DNA of 64,000 nt from positions 1,550,001-1,614,000 of the forward strand of contig CM074763.1 in NCBI GenBank assembly GCA_037355855.1. The letters are read 5' to 3'. The notes under the pieces were generated by a model that did not search any database, had not been told where the DNA came from, and saw only the letters and a program-made list of their open reading frames with translations. Positions 1-10,148 of the stretch are shown piece after piece. Source of the stretch: Pseudo-nitzschia pungens (Eukaryota > Bacillariophyta > Bacillariophyceae > Bacillariales > Bacillariaceae). Positions within the stretch are counted from its first letter, which is position 1. Each line of letters starts with the position of its first letter. The position numbers and the translations under genes are program-made.

Positions 1-2920
1 ACAATTGCAACCCAACCCTCCTTATTGTAATTGTTGCTTGCTACTCCGGGTATGGAATGCTTGCTTCTTGATCGATCGATGGGAGAGAAAAGAGGAATCG
101 AACGAAACTTCGGGATAACCAATGTTCACGTTATCAGTTTTTCCGTTCTTTTCTATCTCTGAAACACCTTCTTCCGCCTTCGACGTAGATCTTCATTCGT
201 TTGCCTGGTCGTGTGGTGATTATATCTATGACGAGAAAGATACTTGAAATAGCAGGTGCTACATTAGAAGCATCGTTGTGCCGTCTGCTAGAAGACACCT
301 AGTGTTTTGCGCTACAATGCGTCAAGGGTTCGAGGGAAGCTTTTTCCTTCTTGGAAAGCACGCTAAGATTATCTTTGGCGCCTGTCCGACATGAAACCCA
401 ACAAAACAAAACAAAATCCAATCATCGTACGATACACCGGAAGTGTCTTTACGTACGATACAAAAAATAATAATACTTCGTAAGTTACTTCGTACAGACT
501 TACAATGTGCACCAAAATATTGTTTGTTACTGTATTAGGAGTTCGAGTCCACGTAAAATTACCGTAAGGTTATTGTTTTTTAAACCTTACTCACAAGCTC
601 AAAGCATGAGGTGTGATTGCAACTACCTCGAAGATTTAAAAAAAAGTGCCTGGTAATCGAAATTACTGTACTGGCATTTTTTGACAACCACAGTATCGAT
701 TGTATGCAATCGCGTCCAGAACGACTGCCGAATTGCATCTCGTACTATTGCCTCATCTATTTTTAATGCACACCTAAATACGTAGTACTATTTACTTCTA
801 ACCTTACTTATTGTTTTGATCATTATTTTTTTAAGGAGAAAATGTGTGTTTTAAAGTCTTCGTGTGCCATAATACGGTACCGTAAACCTTACTGTAAGAA
901 ACCTTACCGTAATACTACTACTTCGTAGTAAACCTTACTTCGTAATAACTCCGTTCAAGTATTGTAACCTTAGTTTGATGACGATCACCATTACTACTAC
1001 TATCACTAGTATCACTATCATGATCACTATTACTTCAGCACATCATCATGATGTAGGTGCTGTAGCATGGGTCCCTCCAAATTACAAGTTATATTTGAAT
1101 TGTAGTTATTCTAGAAATGATGGAATGACTACTAAAAATGTTGACTCCATTGCTGATCATGCATGTTTAACTACAAATCCTTCAAATAATAATGATTTGT
1201 CTTACTAGTGACTTCATGTGTCATGATCTTACCAATGGAGACACATGACATTACCATTCCAAAGCATCTGGCTCATTTTCTATACTCACTATACCTGCAT
1301 GTCTCCTCGTCCTACTAGTTTTATGAGAAAGAATTTTCCTGTGGAAAAGGATCGTCCTGTGCAAGAAAGGCTTGTTGGTGCTGTGGTGATGTCTACTGGG
1401 TCAGCATCTCCAATCGTACATACTAGTAAGCGTCCATTTTGACAATTGAGACTTGTGCATCTAATGTTCTGATAATAGTATCATTGAGTGTCAAAATTGT
1501 TATGAGTTTCGGGTCTCGTGTTAACTTTGAAGGGACGTAACTTACCTGGTACAAACTCAGTTTTGATTGGATAATAATTTTGATTGAATTGATTTTCGAT
1601 GCTGGCTCCAAAGGTGTCTCTCAAAATGGTTCGGGGAAGCATAGTAGTACCGGTAAGTTTACTTTGCGGTAAGGTTTATCGTATCTGATTGACTTCTTGT
1701 GGTTCGCGGTTCGAACCGAACAACAGAACATCTTGACTCGACTCGTGCGTTCGTGTACCAAGAAGAATAATTATGAAGTAAGACTTACTTCGTGCAAGTA
1801 CAAGTAATTACACGTAAGAAGTATTGGATAGCCTTTCGAGTTTGACCTTGCACGATGCTGCTAGAGAGGTGCTCGGCGGTAATTTGGGTGGAAGTGTAAA
1901 CTTTCTCATCCTTTTACTCGTACAATGTGCGTAATCTTACTGTATCTCGTTCTGGGCATAAGTTACTCTCTGTAACAATACCACACGGCAATTAGTGGAG
2001 TTGTAAAAATAACATTTTTAGAACGTAGCTCTTACTTCGGCAGCAGAGGGAGTAACCTTATGAGGGTGGACAAAAGTGAAAAAATGGTGAAAAAAGTTTT
2101 TAAAATAGTAGGGTTCTTGGAGAAAATGAACTCTGAAAAACACTTACGAAACAGATAAGCCACTGAAAATTATCACAAATGAGATATGGCAATTATAAAT
2201 TAGAATTTAGCATGTCGTAATCGGTAAAGACAGTGAGTTCAGTTACATACAATCAATTTCCGAAAAAAACGTTACGGACACTTACAGGTAAGGTTACAAC
2301 TCCACACGCTTACCGGAGCGCCAATCTTACGGATAGTTTCTGGATCTTTTTTCTAACCGACGAGTGCTATGACTCACTAGAGTCTAAAAAACAACGAATT
2401 GACTGCAAAAATGAAACAAAGCGAAGAGGGATGGTCACACCGGAACTCGAAATCCAAACGTACGGTAGGTGAAATTAATACCGGTAAGGTTACAGTAATT
2501 AACTTACTGTAACAATTTTTTGATGAAGTAAGGTTTACCGGTAATAATAATTCAAGGATCGAAAGTGGATTGCTCGCAGTATTATGTTTTCAGTAGTATT
2601 AACGCAAGATCATCGAACAACTAAAACTCACCCAAAAGGCAAGTTGCTTCCGAGCATGCTTCGGCCTTCTTTGTAAAAAAGCAAGCAAGCAATACAAGCA
2701 GTGTATTTCAATACACAAACATCGAACCGTGGCACCTAACGATTCCACTCTAGCCAGCCAGGAGTCGTGTAGTTTCAGAGTATATATAAACGAGAAGCAG
2801 CGAGAAAGAAGAAGAGGGATATCCTGTTGATACGGTGAACCGTGGAAGCCTACAGCAGCAAGCTAATAGTCGAGAGCAACGCAGACACCAAGAGACATCA
2901 TCGGTTAGTGCGAACCAACC
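1..2920. other. AT-rich gene-free spacer
   Basis: No convincing gene is visible. The longest open frames (about 60-80 codons, for example 975-1208) are low-complexity or lack recognisable sequence. The spacer is rich in the words that mark intergenic DNA in this window: GTAAGGTTA or its complement near 565, 880-935, 1665, 2287, 2481 and 2530, and CTTCGTA near 477, 489, 920 and 943. The last 140 bases hold a TATA-like element and the leader of the C2 gene. Confidence 0.6.
2781..2790 (+). promoter_or_regulatory. TATA-like box upstream of the C2-domain gene
   Basis: The sequence TATATATAAA lies 131 bases before the ATG at 2921, a plausible core-promoter position once a short 5' leader is allowed. 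This is sequence-level support only; no transcription start is visible. Confidence 0.45.
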
Positions 2921-5900
2921 ATGTCTTCGGCAAAAGACGAGAATTCCTACGGGGTAGGGGGAGCGGTTCGTCCCAAGACCAAATTCCAGGTCGCTGCCAT
3001 GGCCGTGGGCTCGGCCGCTGCCAACGAAAAAGCGACGGAGAAGATCGGCAACCCCGAAAGTTCCGCGACCGCGGTCGAGAAAGGCGAATGGTCCAAAGTG
3101 GCCTACAAAGCCAAGATCGCTGCCCTTGCCGCAAAGAACCAGCGGGTTGCCGCAAACGAGAAACTCTTTACCAGGCTGGTGCTTGGCACCTACACCTGGG
3201 AAGTTTGGAGTCCTCCCCCGCACAGTTCCGTGAGGGGAAAGGTAGTCCCCCGCGTCATGAACCAGCACAAGAATCGGCGCCTCTGTAGCATGGAGATCCA
3301 CAGGGTCACCCCCGTGGCTCTGAACGGCATTCTGGAACCCGGAACACAATCCGAGAATGGTGCGGGAAACTCGGCTTCGGGAACTCACTCCTACCAGGAA
3401 TGCATTATTCGGGTGTTGGTTCCAGCCACCAAGGAACTCGACCGGAAGTTTCGACATGACGCTCTCAAGAACATGATGCAAACGGGAACGACACCCAGCA
3501 GTGCGTTGACGCACGTGGGTAGCACACGGGACATTGTCATATCCACCGAAGATGGATATGACTACGACTACGACGATGAAACCCTTCATTCGTCATCTAA
3601 CGGCAGAGAAGAACAATCGAGATACCGGGAGCTGGCGGACCACGGGGGGAAGCACTACGACGGATGGAAACCCAAGTATTCTTTTCCTTTGGACGGTCTC
3701 TACATCAAGTCGAAACACAAAAAGACTGTCGATATCTTGATTTCCTTCGACGACTTCAAGCAGGACCGAGAACTCATCTTTGACAACATTGCCGACGCCA
3801 AGGACTTTGCCAAGACGGTCGAACGGCAAAAACGCCTCGAGACCCAGCGACTGGAGGAACGCTTGAAGGTTGCCCTGGGGGGACAAATCGTCCTCCCCAA
3901 GTTCGAGGTTGTGACCTTTTTGTTCGAGATTGCTGCTGGGTACGAGCTACCAGTGGGAGACTACACCTCTTCCGATCCGTACGTGGTTGCCTATCTGGGA
4001 CACCAAGAAATTCACCGGACGCAGTACATTTCCAAGACGCTCAATCCCATCTGGACGCTCAAGACCGGGTCTCTTTTCTTGCTGCAGGTCGATTCCAAGC
4101 GCTTCTTCATCGAGGAGGGCATCAAGTTTGTCGTCCGGGATTACGACAAACTGGGAAAGCACGACGTTCTAGCCTTCTGCCAGGTCGACCCAAAGATTTT
4201 GTACAACGCGGACGGCGAGCGCATGGAATTCAAGCTGAGTCTCCCGTCGAGCGGTGGGCGTTCTGCGTCAAAGGAAAAGAACGCCGGGATTCTGGTCCTT
4301 CGCTGCCGCCGGGCCACACAGTACGACCAAAAGTTCATGGAGGAATACAACAAGCACGATGCCAAAAGCGTCAAAGGGGTAGCATCTTACACTGCACCCG
4401 TGGCCGATACCAACGTCATCAAGACGATTACCACGAAGGTCAAGAAGGTCGACAAGGGCACAGGGGATACATTGGTGAGTCGGGTTGAGACTAGAGTTTG
4501 TCGATGGCAATCAATCGGATAAAGTTCTATTGTTTTCGGTCGTCCTTTGGAAGCGGTCACCAACGGAATGCCGATTTATTTGGGCAGATCCTTGCGAAAG
4601 CCATTGTCGTTGATTGGAATCGTATCCTGACTTTTGCTCTTTCACATGTTGTCAACATTTCCGCTTTGTTCGATTGTTCACCAACGTTTGTCTATAGCAC
4701 AAGACACGTCCCGGTCCCGATCCGACACGGCCTCCCAAAGAAACGGAATGGATGTCGGAGTCCGACCTAGAGGTGGAGGTTCTAAAGCCATCTCTTCACT
4801 GGGTCGACACGGGGGAGGGTACTCTAGGAAAAATATACCTGGAAATTCTTGCTTGCGACGGTCTACCCAATCTGGACAGGGGAGCCTTTTATGGAAACAA
4901 AACCGATGCATTCGTTGCCTGCGTTTACGAAGACACCTACGGCAGGACAGATGTCATTGACGATTGCCTCTCGCCTCGGTGGCTGCCATGGTCCAATCGT
5001 GCCTTTATTTTGAACATGTCTCATCCCAGCAGTTACCTCAACATTGCGGTTTTTGACTACGACGCCGGAGGCGATCGGATCGCCGATCACGACTTGATTG
5101 GACGCGTCTCGGTCGATATAACAAATCTTCGATCGTCCACCGAATACGTTTTGAGTTACAACCTTTGTGCAACCGCTAGGCTGGCGAGTCGCACCAGCCT
5201 GGGAAAAATCATGATCCGTTTACGCATTGAGATCAATGACGAACGACAATTGGCACTGGCTACCCTCCGTCCTCCGGAGCCCACTTATGTCAACACAAAG
5301 AGCCGAAAGGACTTCAACGTGATCCGACAAACGTGTTTCGGATCTATCGACGAAGATCGGTACAGCACAACAACGCTCAAATCATACGTTGATGAGCTCT
5401 ACGAGCTACAGCACGTTTTGTTTTATTTGGAGGATGCAGTGATGACCGTATTGTTGTGGCGTGGCCATTTTGACATTACTCTTCCTTTGGTGGGGAAACA
5501 CATCGTTTTACCAGTGCATTCTATGACGGCGTTTCTGATCGCCGTTATTTTGGTGGAAAATCCAACCCTGTTTCCATCGTTTTGCTTTTTAAGTCTTGCC
5601 TGGCTTTTGATTGCAATTGGCGGCTGGCGTATGAGCGCTGAAAATGTGTGGTATCGGTGCCACTCCTACGTACAAATTCTGAAAATGCTCTTTCTGGGAG
5701 ATGACTACGCACTTCCCCACCGAATTCAACCCTTCGAGAATTTCGACAAGGCACAAGAAGAAGCAGAAAATTGGGTGAATCGAATCGAAGAGTCCGCGGC
5801 GCGAGCTGCTCGGGCGGCGGAAGAAGCCCACGCAGCCGAAGTCGAGAGACAGAAAGAACTCGCTGATATTGGGGAGGCAGACACGGATTTAGGCACCAAG

Positions 5901-6728
5901 GTCGGGGAAGGGGGATTTGCAATCGACCCCGTTCGGGCTGCCCTCTATCCCATTCAGCTCATGCTAGGAATCTTTGTCCGTTCCGTACGATTCACTAAAC
6001 ACGTATTCACGTGGCAAGAGGCGTATTTTTCGTTCTGGATTACCACAGGCAGTCTAGTGTTGTCGGTGCTGTGTTTGTTCGTCCCCTGGTTCTGGTGCAT
6101 CAAATGGGGTTCGAGGATTTTTGCCTGGACAATTTTTGGGCCTTGGATGAAATTATTGGACATTTATTATTTTAGCTTGATCAAACCTGAGACCGAAGAA
6201 GAGCGACAGCGGCGGGAAGAGATTGAGAAGCTAAAACAGAAACTGGCAACCACCGAGGCCGTCATGGAGACTCGAGTTGTGCGCGAAAATGCTGCTAAAA
6301 CCAAGGCAATGAAGAAATACATGTTCGGACGGTACGCGCTCCGAATCCCTATTTTGAAACAGGATCGGTACATCGACATGCCGCTGGCCGAGTCCTTCGC
6401 AACACCATACGAGGAGAAGGACTTTACGCTAGCACAACTCGCCATGCAAGAAGCTGGAAAGAATCGGACGAGAATCCCTGGACAAACCCTTGTCGGAGAC
6501 ATGATCCCTCACGTCATGGAGAATAACTTTACCCTCGCTCCGACTGGGAAGGCAGCCCTCCATACAGAAAAACTATCAAAGCATGCCCCTGGCGCGAGAG
6601 GCAGAATGGCTAATAAGTTTCGGATCATCGCAGCGGTCATCGTAGCTATTGCGATAACATATGTTGGAACGCCGATGATCGCCTCGTTCCTGTCGAAAGG
6701 GGAGAAGTGGATAACCTCTGAATTGTAA
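2921..6728 (+). CDS. Multiple C2-domain, multi-pass membrane protein (MCTP/ferlin-like)
   Basis: Two exons, 2921-4474 and 4698-6728, join in phase 0 to give 1194 residues. The intron (223 bp) starts GTGAGT and ends TATAG. A second AG six bases later (4702-4703) would also keep the frame. A C2 domain lies at about residues 327-440, with acidic Ca-binding-type loops (GDYTSSDPYV, VRDYDKLGKHD). A second lies at about 560-690 (VFDYDAGGDRIADHD). Hydrophobic segments follow near 792-828 and 963-988, with an Ala/Glu-rich helix between them, a charged coiled coil after them, and a last membrane helix near 1159-1185. C2 pairs followed by a C-terminal membrane region are typical of proteins that tether or remodel membranes in response to calcium. 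The exact family is uncertain because the roughly 320-residue N-terminus is unfamiliar. Confidence 0.8.
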
Positions 6729-6765
6729 AGTCTGGGTGTTCTGTTTGTTCAGCATACAAAGTTTC

Positions 6766-6786
6766 TATTGAATAAAGTATTCAATA
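6766..6786 (+). terminator. Hairpin overlapping an AATAAA signal, 3' end of the C2 gene
   Basis: A perfect 9-bp stem (TATTGAATA paired with TATTCAATA) with a 3-base AAG loop lies 38 bases after the stop. The hexamer AATAAA at 6771-6776 sits inside it, so the polyadenylation signal would be part of the hairpin. Its role as the cleavage signal is inferred. Confidence 0.4.
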
Positions 6787-7683
6787 TAGATGAAAGAGAG
6801 AGCTGGTATAACAACAAATCCCTTTGTATGGTGCATTTTCAAACTACTAATTGTAATTTTACCTATTCATGTATAAGGCAAGTGACTTGAATTAGCGCCA
6901 TCGCGACGTTTCAATGATATTTTTCTCTACACTGCATTGTCGTGCGATCACCTTTTACACTTCGCAACGGCTACCGTTATCTAGGCGTGAGCTCTCTTCG
7001 CTCCATTGGCAAACGCCGTACGATATTTCTCTACTTCTTGGTCACAAATCCATCATACGTACATTCAAGACTTTGTGGAATGCAACCCAAAAGATCCCTC
7101 ACAGAAGTCAACTAATCAGATTGACGTCCAATCGGCTTGGCACCAACATGGACAAAACATGACTTATCCAAATACACGCCCCGTTAGATGATCACTCGCT
7201 GCACATTATCTACCGGATCATTTATTCCTCTACAATCCGGTCTAACATGGAGGAAATTGACACCATCGCCCCCATTATTCACGACCTTCACGATCAGGCT
7301 TTTCTGACATTCGTGAGGGTTGCAGCACGAAACGGCCCGGCATTTGAACATTCAATGAGTTGTGGTACCACGTCGAATGTGTGCTTGATTTGAACGAGAG
7401 ATCACAAAGCCGAGACCTTGATCTGGACAGAAAGAACGAAACCTCTCTCATTTTGTTCTGCGAGTTGAAAGGGCAGACAGATACAAGGGGAACTTTTGCA
7501 ATCCGCTTGCACACGCAGCTGATTGAATTTGTTTCATCTCGTCATGGAAAAGGAGAATCAGTGAGTCTGTCAGCCAAAACCAACAAGTACAATGAATATG
7601 CTCGCACGTGAACGGTATTTGTCACAACCACCACTTCAGTTCCAACCATTTCCTATCTTTGCATTCTCTTTCCTATACATATG
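6787..7683. other. Spacer between convergent genes, no supported gene
   Basis: This stretch lies between the 3' ends of the C2 gene and the coiled-coil gene. Several frames of 60-83 codons occur on both strands (for example 7360-7611 +), but none has a recognisable domain and they overlap each other. A small unannotated gene cannot be excluded. Confidence 0.5.
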
Positions 7684-9003
7684 TCAATTCGTTTCCCCGA
7701 ACGTTTTAGCGCGCTTCGACTCAGGCACAGTCTCCCTATCGTTCTGGTCATTTCCACGCTTTTCTCCCAATTCTCCCACCGAAGTGTTATCTCCATCCAA
7801 ATTTTCTGTTTCGCGCAGGGCAATGAAGCGCGCACGGTTCTCGGCAAGCATTCTGAGAGCCGCCTCCCATTCGTCCTTCCGGAGATCTTTCGAACTGAGC
7901 TCCTTGTCCGCGTTATTCACCATGGTTTGGGATTGGGTAGAGATTGACGTTGTCTGTCGGTGAATCTCCACCAATCGCTGGAGTTGCAAAAAGATCGTAT
8001 CTCCCAGGACATCTAGCGACTTGGTTCTCAATCGATCTTTGGATTCCCTGAGTTGGTTCTTCTTTAGGATTAGTTCTTCCGAATGTGCCTCGGCCCGTTC
8101 CATGGAAGCAATTTGTTGTTGGAGCGATCGAATGATTTTGGCATTTTTCGCCAAAAGTGTATTTTCGAGCTGTCGCAGTTTTTGTTGTAGTGCAGAGGCA
8201 GATGTCGTTTGGGCAAGCGCCGATTGGGTCGATGCGAACCAAGTGGATCGAAGGGATTTCGATTCGGTTTCGTCTTTTTCCAGGAGGAGTCGGGCATTGG
8301 TTTCCTCAAGTTGCCGGATTCGTGAAACGACCGATTCGTCTGTCTGTGCTTGAATCAACTGATGCAACTGCTCCCGCGATTCCTCCAACAACTTTAGTGC
8401 CACGTCCCGTTCCTTGGAGATGGATTCGCGTTCCTCTTCCATGGTCGCCACTACCGCCCGGAGTTTCGCACCGAGTTCGGATGCTTGGCTACGAGAATCG
8501 GTCAATTGGAGTTGGAGCTTCTCGTCGTACTTTTGCTGGGCGGTGAGAGTTTCCATCAACGTTTTCTTCATGTCCCGATCGACGGCGGCTTCTTCTTGCG
8601 TCTCTCGGAGCTGGCGGGTCAGCAACAAAATTTGTCTCTTGTGCTGGGCTTCAAGGTGTCCGAAACGCTCCTGTTCCTCCTCGAGTCGTTGCTTCAGTCG
8701 GTAGCACTGGGCTTTCCAGTGCAAGGAATCACAATCGGGCTTGCGACTGACCCCGTTCGCTTTAATGCTTTGGTTTTCTTTGTCGTTGCTTGGTATCTTT
8801 TGCTCTCCTCCATCCCGTCGCATCGCCTTCAGTTTTGCGGCCATGGCACGGCGTTCGTCTTCACCGAGGCGAAATTCCGTGCTGACCAGTTCTCGGATGG
8901 TCCGGATCGATGCAAGGACGGCGTCGTCTTCCGGGTGTTCGTTGTCCGCTTTCCGATCACCACATTTCGGAAGTAGCGGAGCAGTGCCGTTCATGTGTTC
9001 CAT
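7684..9003 (-). CDS. Long coiled-coil protein, function unknown
   Basis: A single exon of 439 residues. The ATG at 9003 is the first in frame; a TTG three codons upstream is unlikely to be used. After about 90 variable residues the protein is almost entirely charged heptad-like coiled coil (rich in E, K, Q, R and L, with runs such as KQRLEEEQERFGHLEAQ), about residues 95-390. A basic, Ser/Thr-containing C-terminus ends in KRAKTFGETN. No enzymatic motif, membrane segment or presequence is visible. It resembles cytoskeletal or centrosomal coiled-coil proteins in composition only, so no function is assigned. The gene is divergent from the rhodanese gene across a 1.1-kb spacer. Confidence 0.75.
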   Translation of the reverse strand: MEHMNGTAPLLPKCGDRKADNEHPEDDAVLASIRTIRELVSTEFRLGEDERRAMAAKLKAMRRDGGEQKIPSNDKENQSIKANGVSRKPDCDSLHWKAQCYRLKQRLEEEQERFGHLEAQHKRQILLLTRQLRETQEEAAVDRDMKKTLMETLTAQQKYDEKLQLQLTDSRSQASELGAKLRAVVATMEEERESISKERDVALKLLEESREQLHQLIQAQTDESVVSRIRQLEETNARLLLEKDETESKSLRSTWFASTQSALAQTTSASALQQKLRQLENTLLAKNAKIIRSLQQQIASMERAEAHSEELILKKNQLRESKDRLRTKSLDVLGDTIFLQLQRLVEIHRQTTSISTQSQTMVNNADKELSSKDLRKDEWEAALRMLAENRARFIALRETENLDGDNTSVGELGEKRGNDQNDRETVPESKRAKTFGETN

Positions 9004-9156
9004 CAGTAACAAAGATTGAACAAATGGACGGGAGTGTCGAAGAAGTTGAAGAGCAGGAATGATTCAAACTAACTTGGAAGCGATTTTTTTCGCAGAACAA
9101 GTTGTCTGGTTGGTTTCGTGCTAAGAAATTCTTCCCGTTCTTGATTTGATAAGTGG

Positions 9157-9165
9157 TTATATATA
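9157..9165 (-). promoter_or_regulatory. TATA-like box for the coiled-coil gene
   Basis: On the minus strand TATATATAA lies about 155 bases before the ATG at 9003, a spacing similar to the TATA element of the C2 gene (131 bases). Candidate only. Confidence 0.35.
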
Positions 9166-10084
9166 TGTGTTCATTGCTTGTTCCAACAGGACAGTCGGTT
9201 TGGCAGTAGGTTTCTCACAACTTGCCAAGGAGATCAGCGCATTGACGTGTTTGATTGGTGACTATCAGTGAGGCACAAAATTGATCGCATACCGCAATGA
9301 CAGGGACTATCAACATGCAGAACGTGAAATAGAAGTCGGAAGTAAGATTACTTAGGGTATGTACTGTAATGGGCGATGGGCAGTGAGCAGTGGGCTCTCG
9401 ACAGTGGGCAATCAATGACGTGCAGTAAGGTTACGGTATGATCGAAGAGCAACCGGTATCATTTTTTTTCTTCCGTTCTTCAAAAAGAAGGAATTTTTAA
9501 ATTTTCAAAAAAAGATTCGTCCCGTAAGATTACCGTAACTTACTCGTAGTAATCTTACGCAGTAACTTAACTTCGTACTGTACTTTGTAAAACGGCGTAC
9601 AGTAGAGTTTTACCTGTGGAGACATTCATGTGCTTTCTTGCGGCTCGCCGCTCGCGGCATGTTGGTATTTTTGTGGTTTATATTCCTCATACATACCATA
9701 CATATGCATTAAAATTCAATTGAGTCTTACAAGTCACGAGTCACGAGTCAGTCCAGATGTATCTTGGTTCCAGACGTGCACATTTAAATGTGTTTGGTCG
9801 TACATACGGACGGACCCTTTGACCAGCGACGCGCAACAGTTTTCTCGCCATCAAAATCCACTTCAATCCACGACAGTTCCTCGTTCTGCTAAGATTACCC
9901 GTAACTTACCGGTACCGGTATTATTCTTTGTTGGCGGTTGTCTTTCGTAAGGTTACCGAAAGTTTGGATTGAGGATACTCGTGCCGGTACACAAAAGGAA
10001 TATTGGAAGTGCGGACGATTTCTATTCCGATACCATGGGCATGCTTGTTTGGAAAAAACCTAAACTCAACCCTTGAAAAGCGAC

Positions 10085-10089
<5 letters not shown>
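9166..10089. other. Divergent intergenic region
   Basis: Shared 5' spacer of the coiled-coil gene (-) and the rhodanese gene (+). It holds several copies of the window's intergenic words (GTAAGGTTACGGTA near 9426, TTACCGTAACTTAC near 9530, CGTAAGGTTACCG near 9947, TACCGGTACCGGTA near 9907). No coding signal is seen. Confidence 0.5.

Positions 10090-10124
<35 letters not shown>
10090..10124 (+). repeat. (GA)n microsatellite in the 5' leader of the rhodanese gene
   Basis: About 35 bases of uninterrupted GA dinucleotides end 24 bases before the ATG at 10149. On the coding strand this is a purine tract of the GAGA type found in some eukaryotic promoters and leaders. Whether it is functional is unknown. 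Confidence 0.9.
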
Positions 10125-10127
<3 letters not shown>

Positions 10128-10148
10128 AAGCGAGGGAACTAACAAAGA

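Noticed and set aside
975..1208. 77-codon plus-strand frame
   Set aside because: The Thr/Ile run comes from an ACT/ATC simple repeat and the rest has no recognisable content.
9426..9441. GGTTAC-rich words as telomeric repeats
   Set aside because: They occur singly and in both orientations, never as long tandem arrays of a TTAGGG type.
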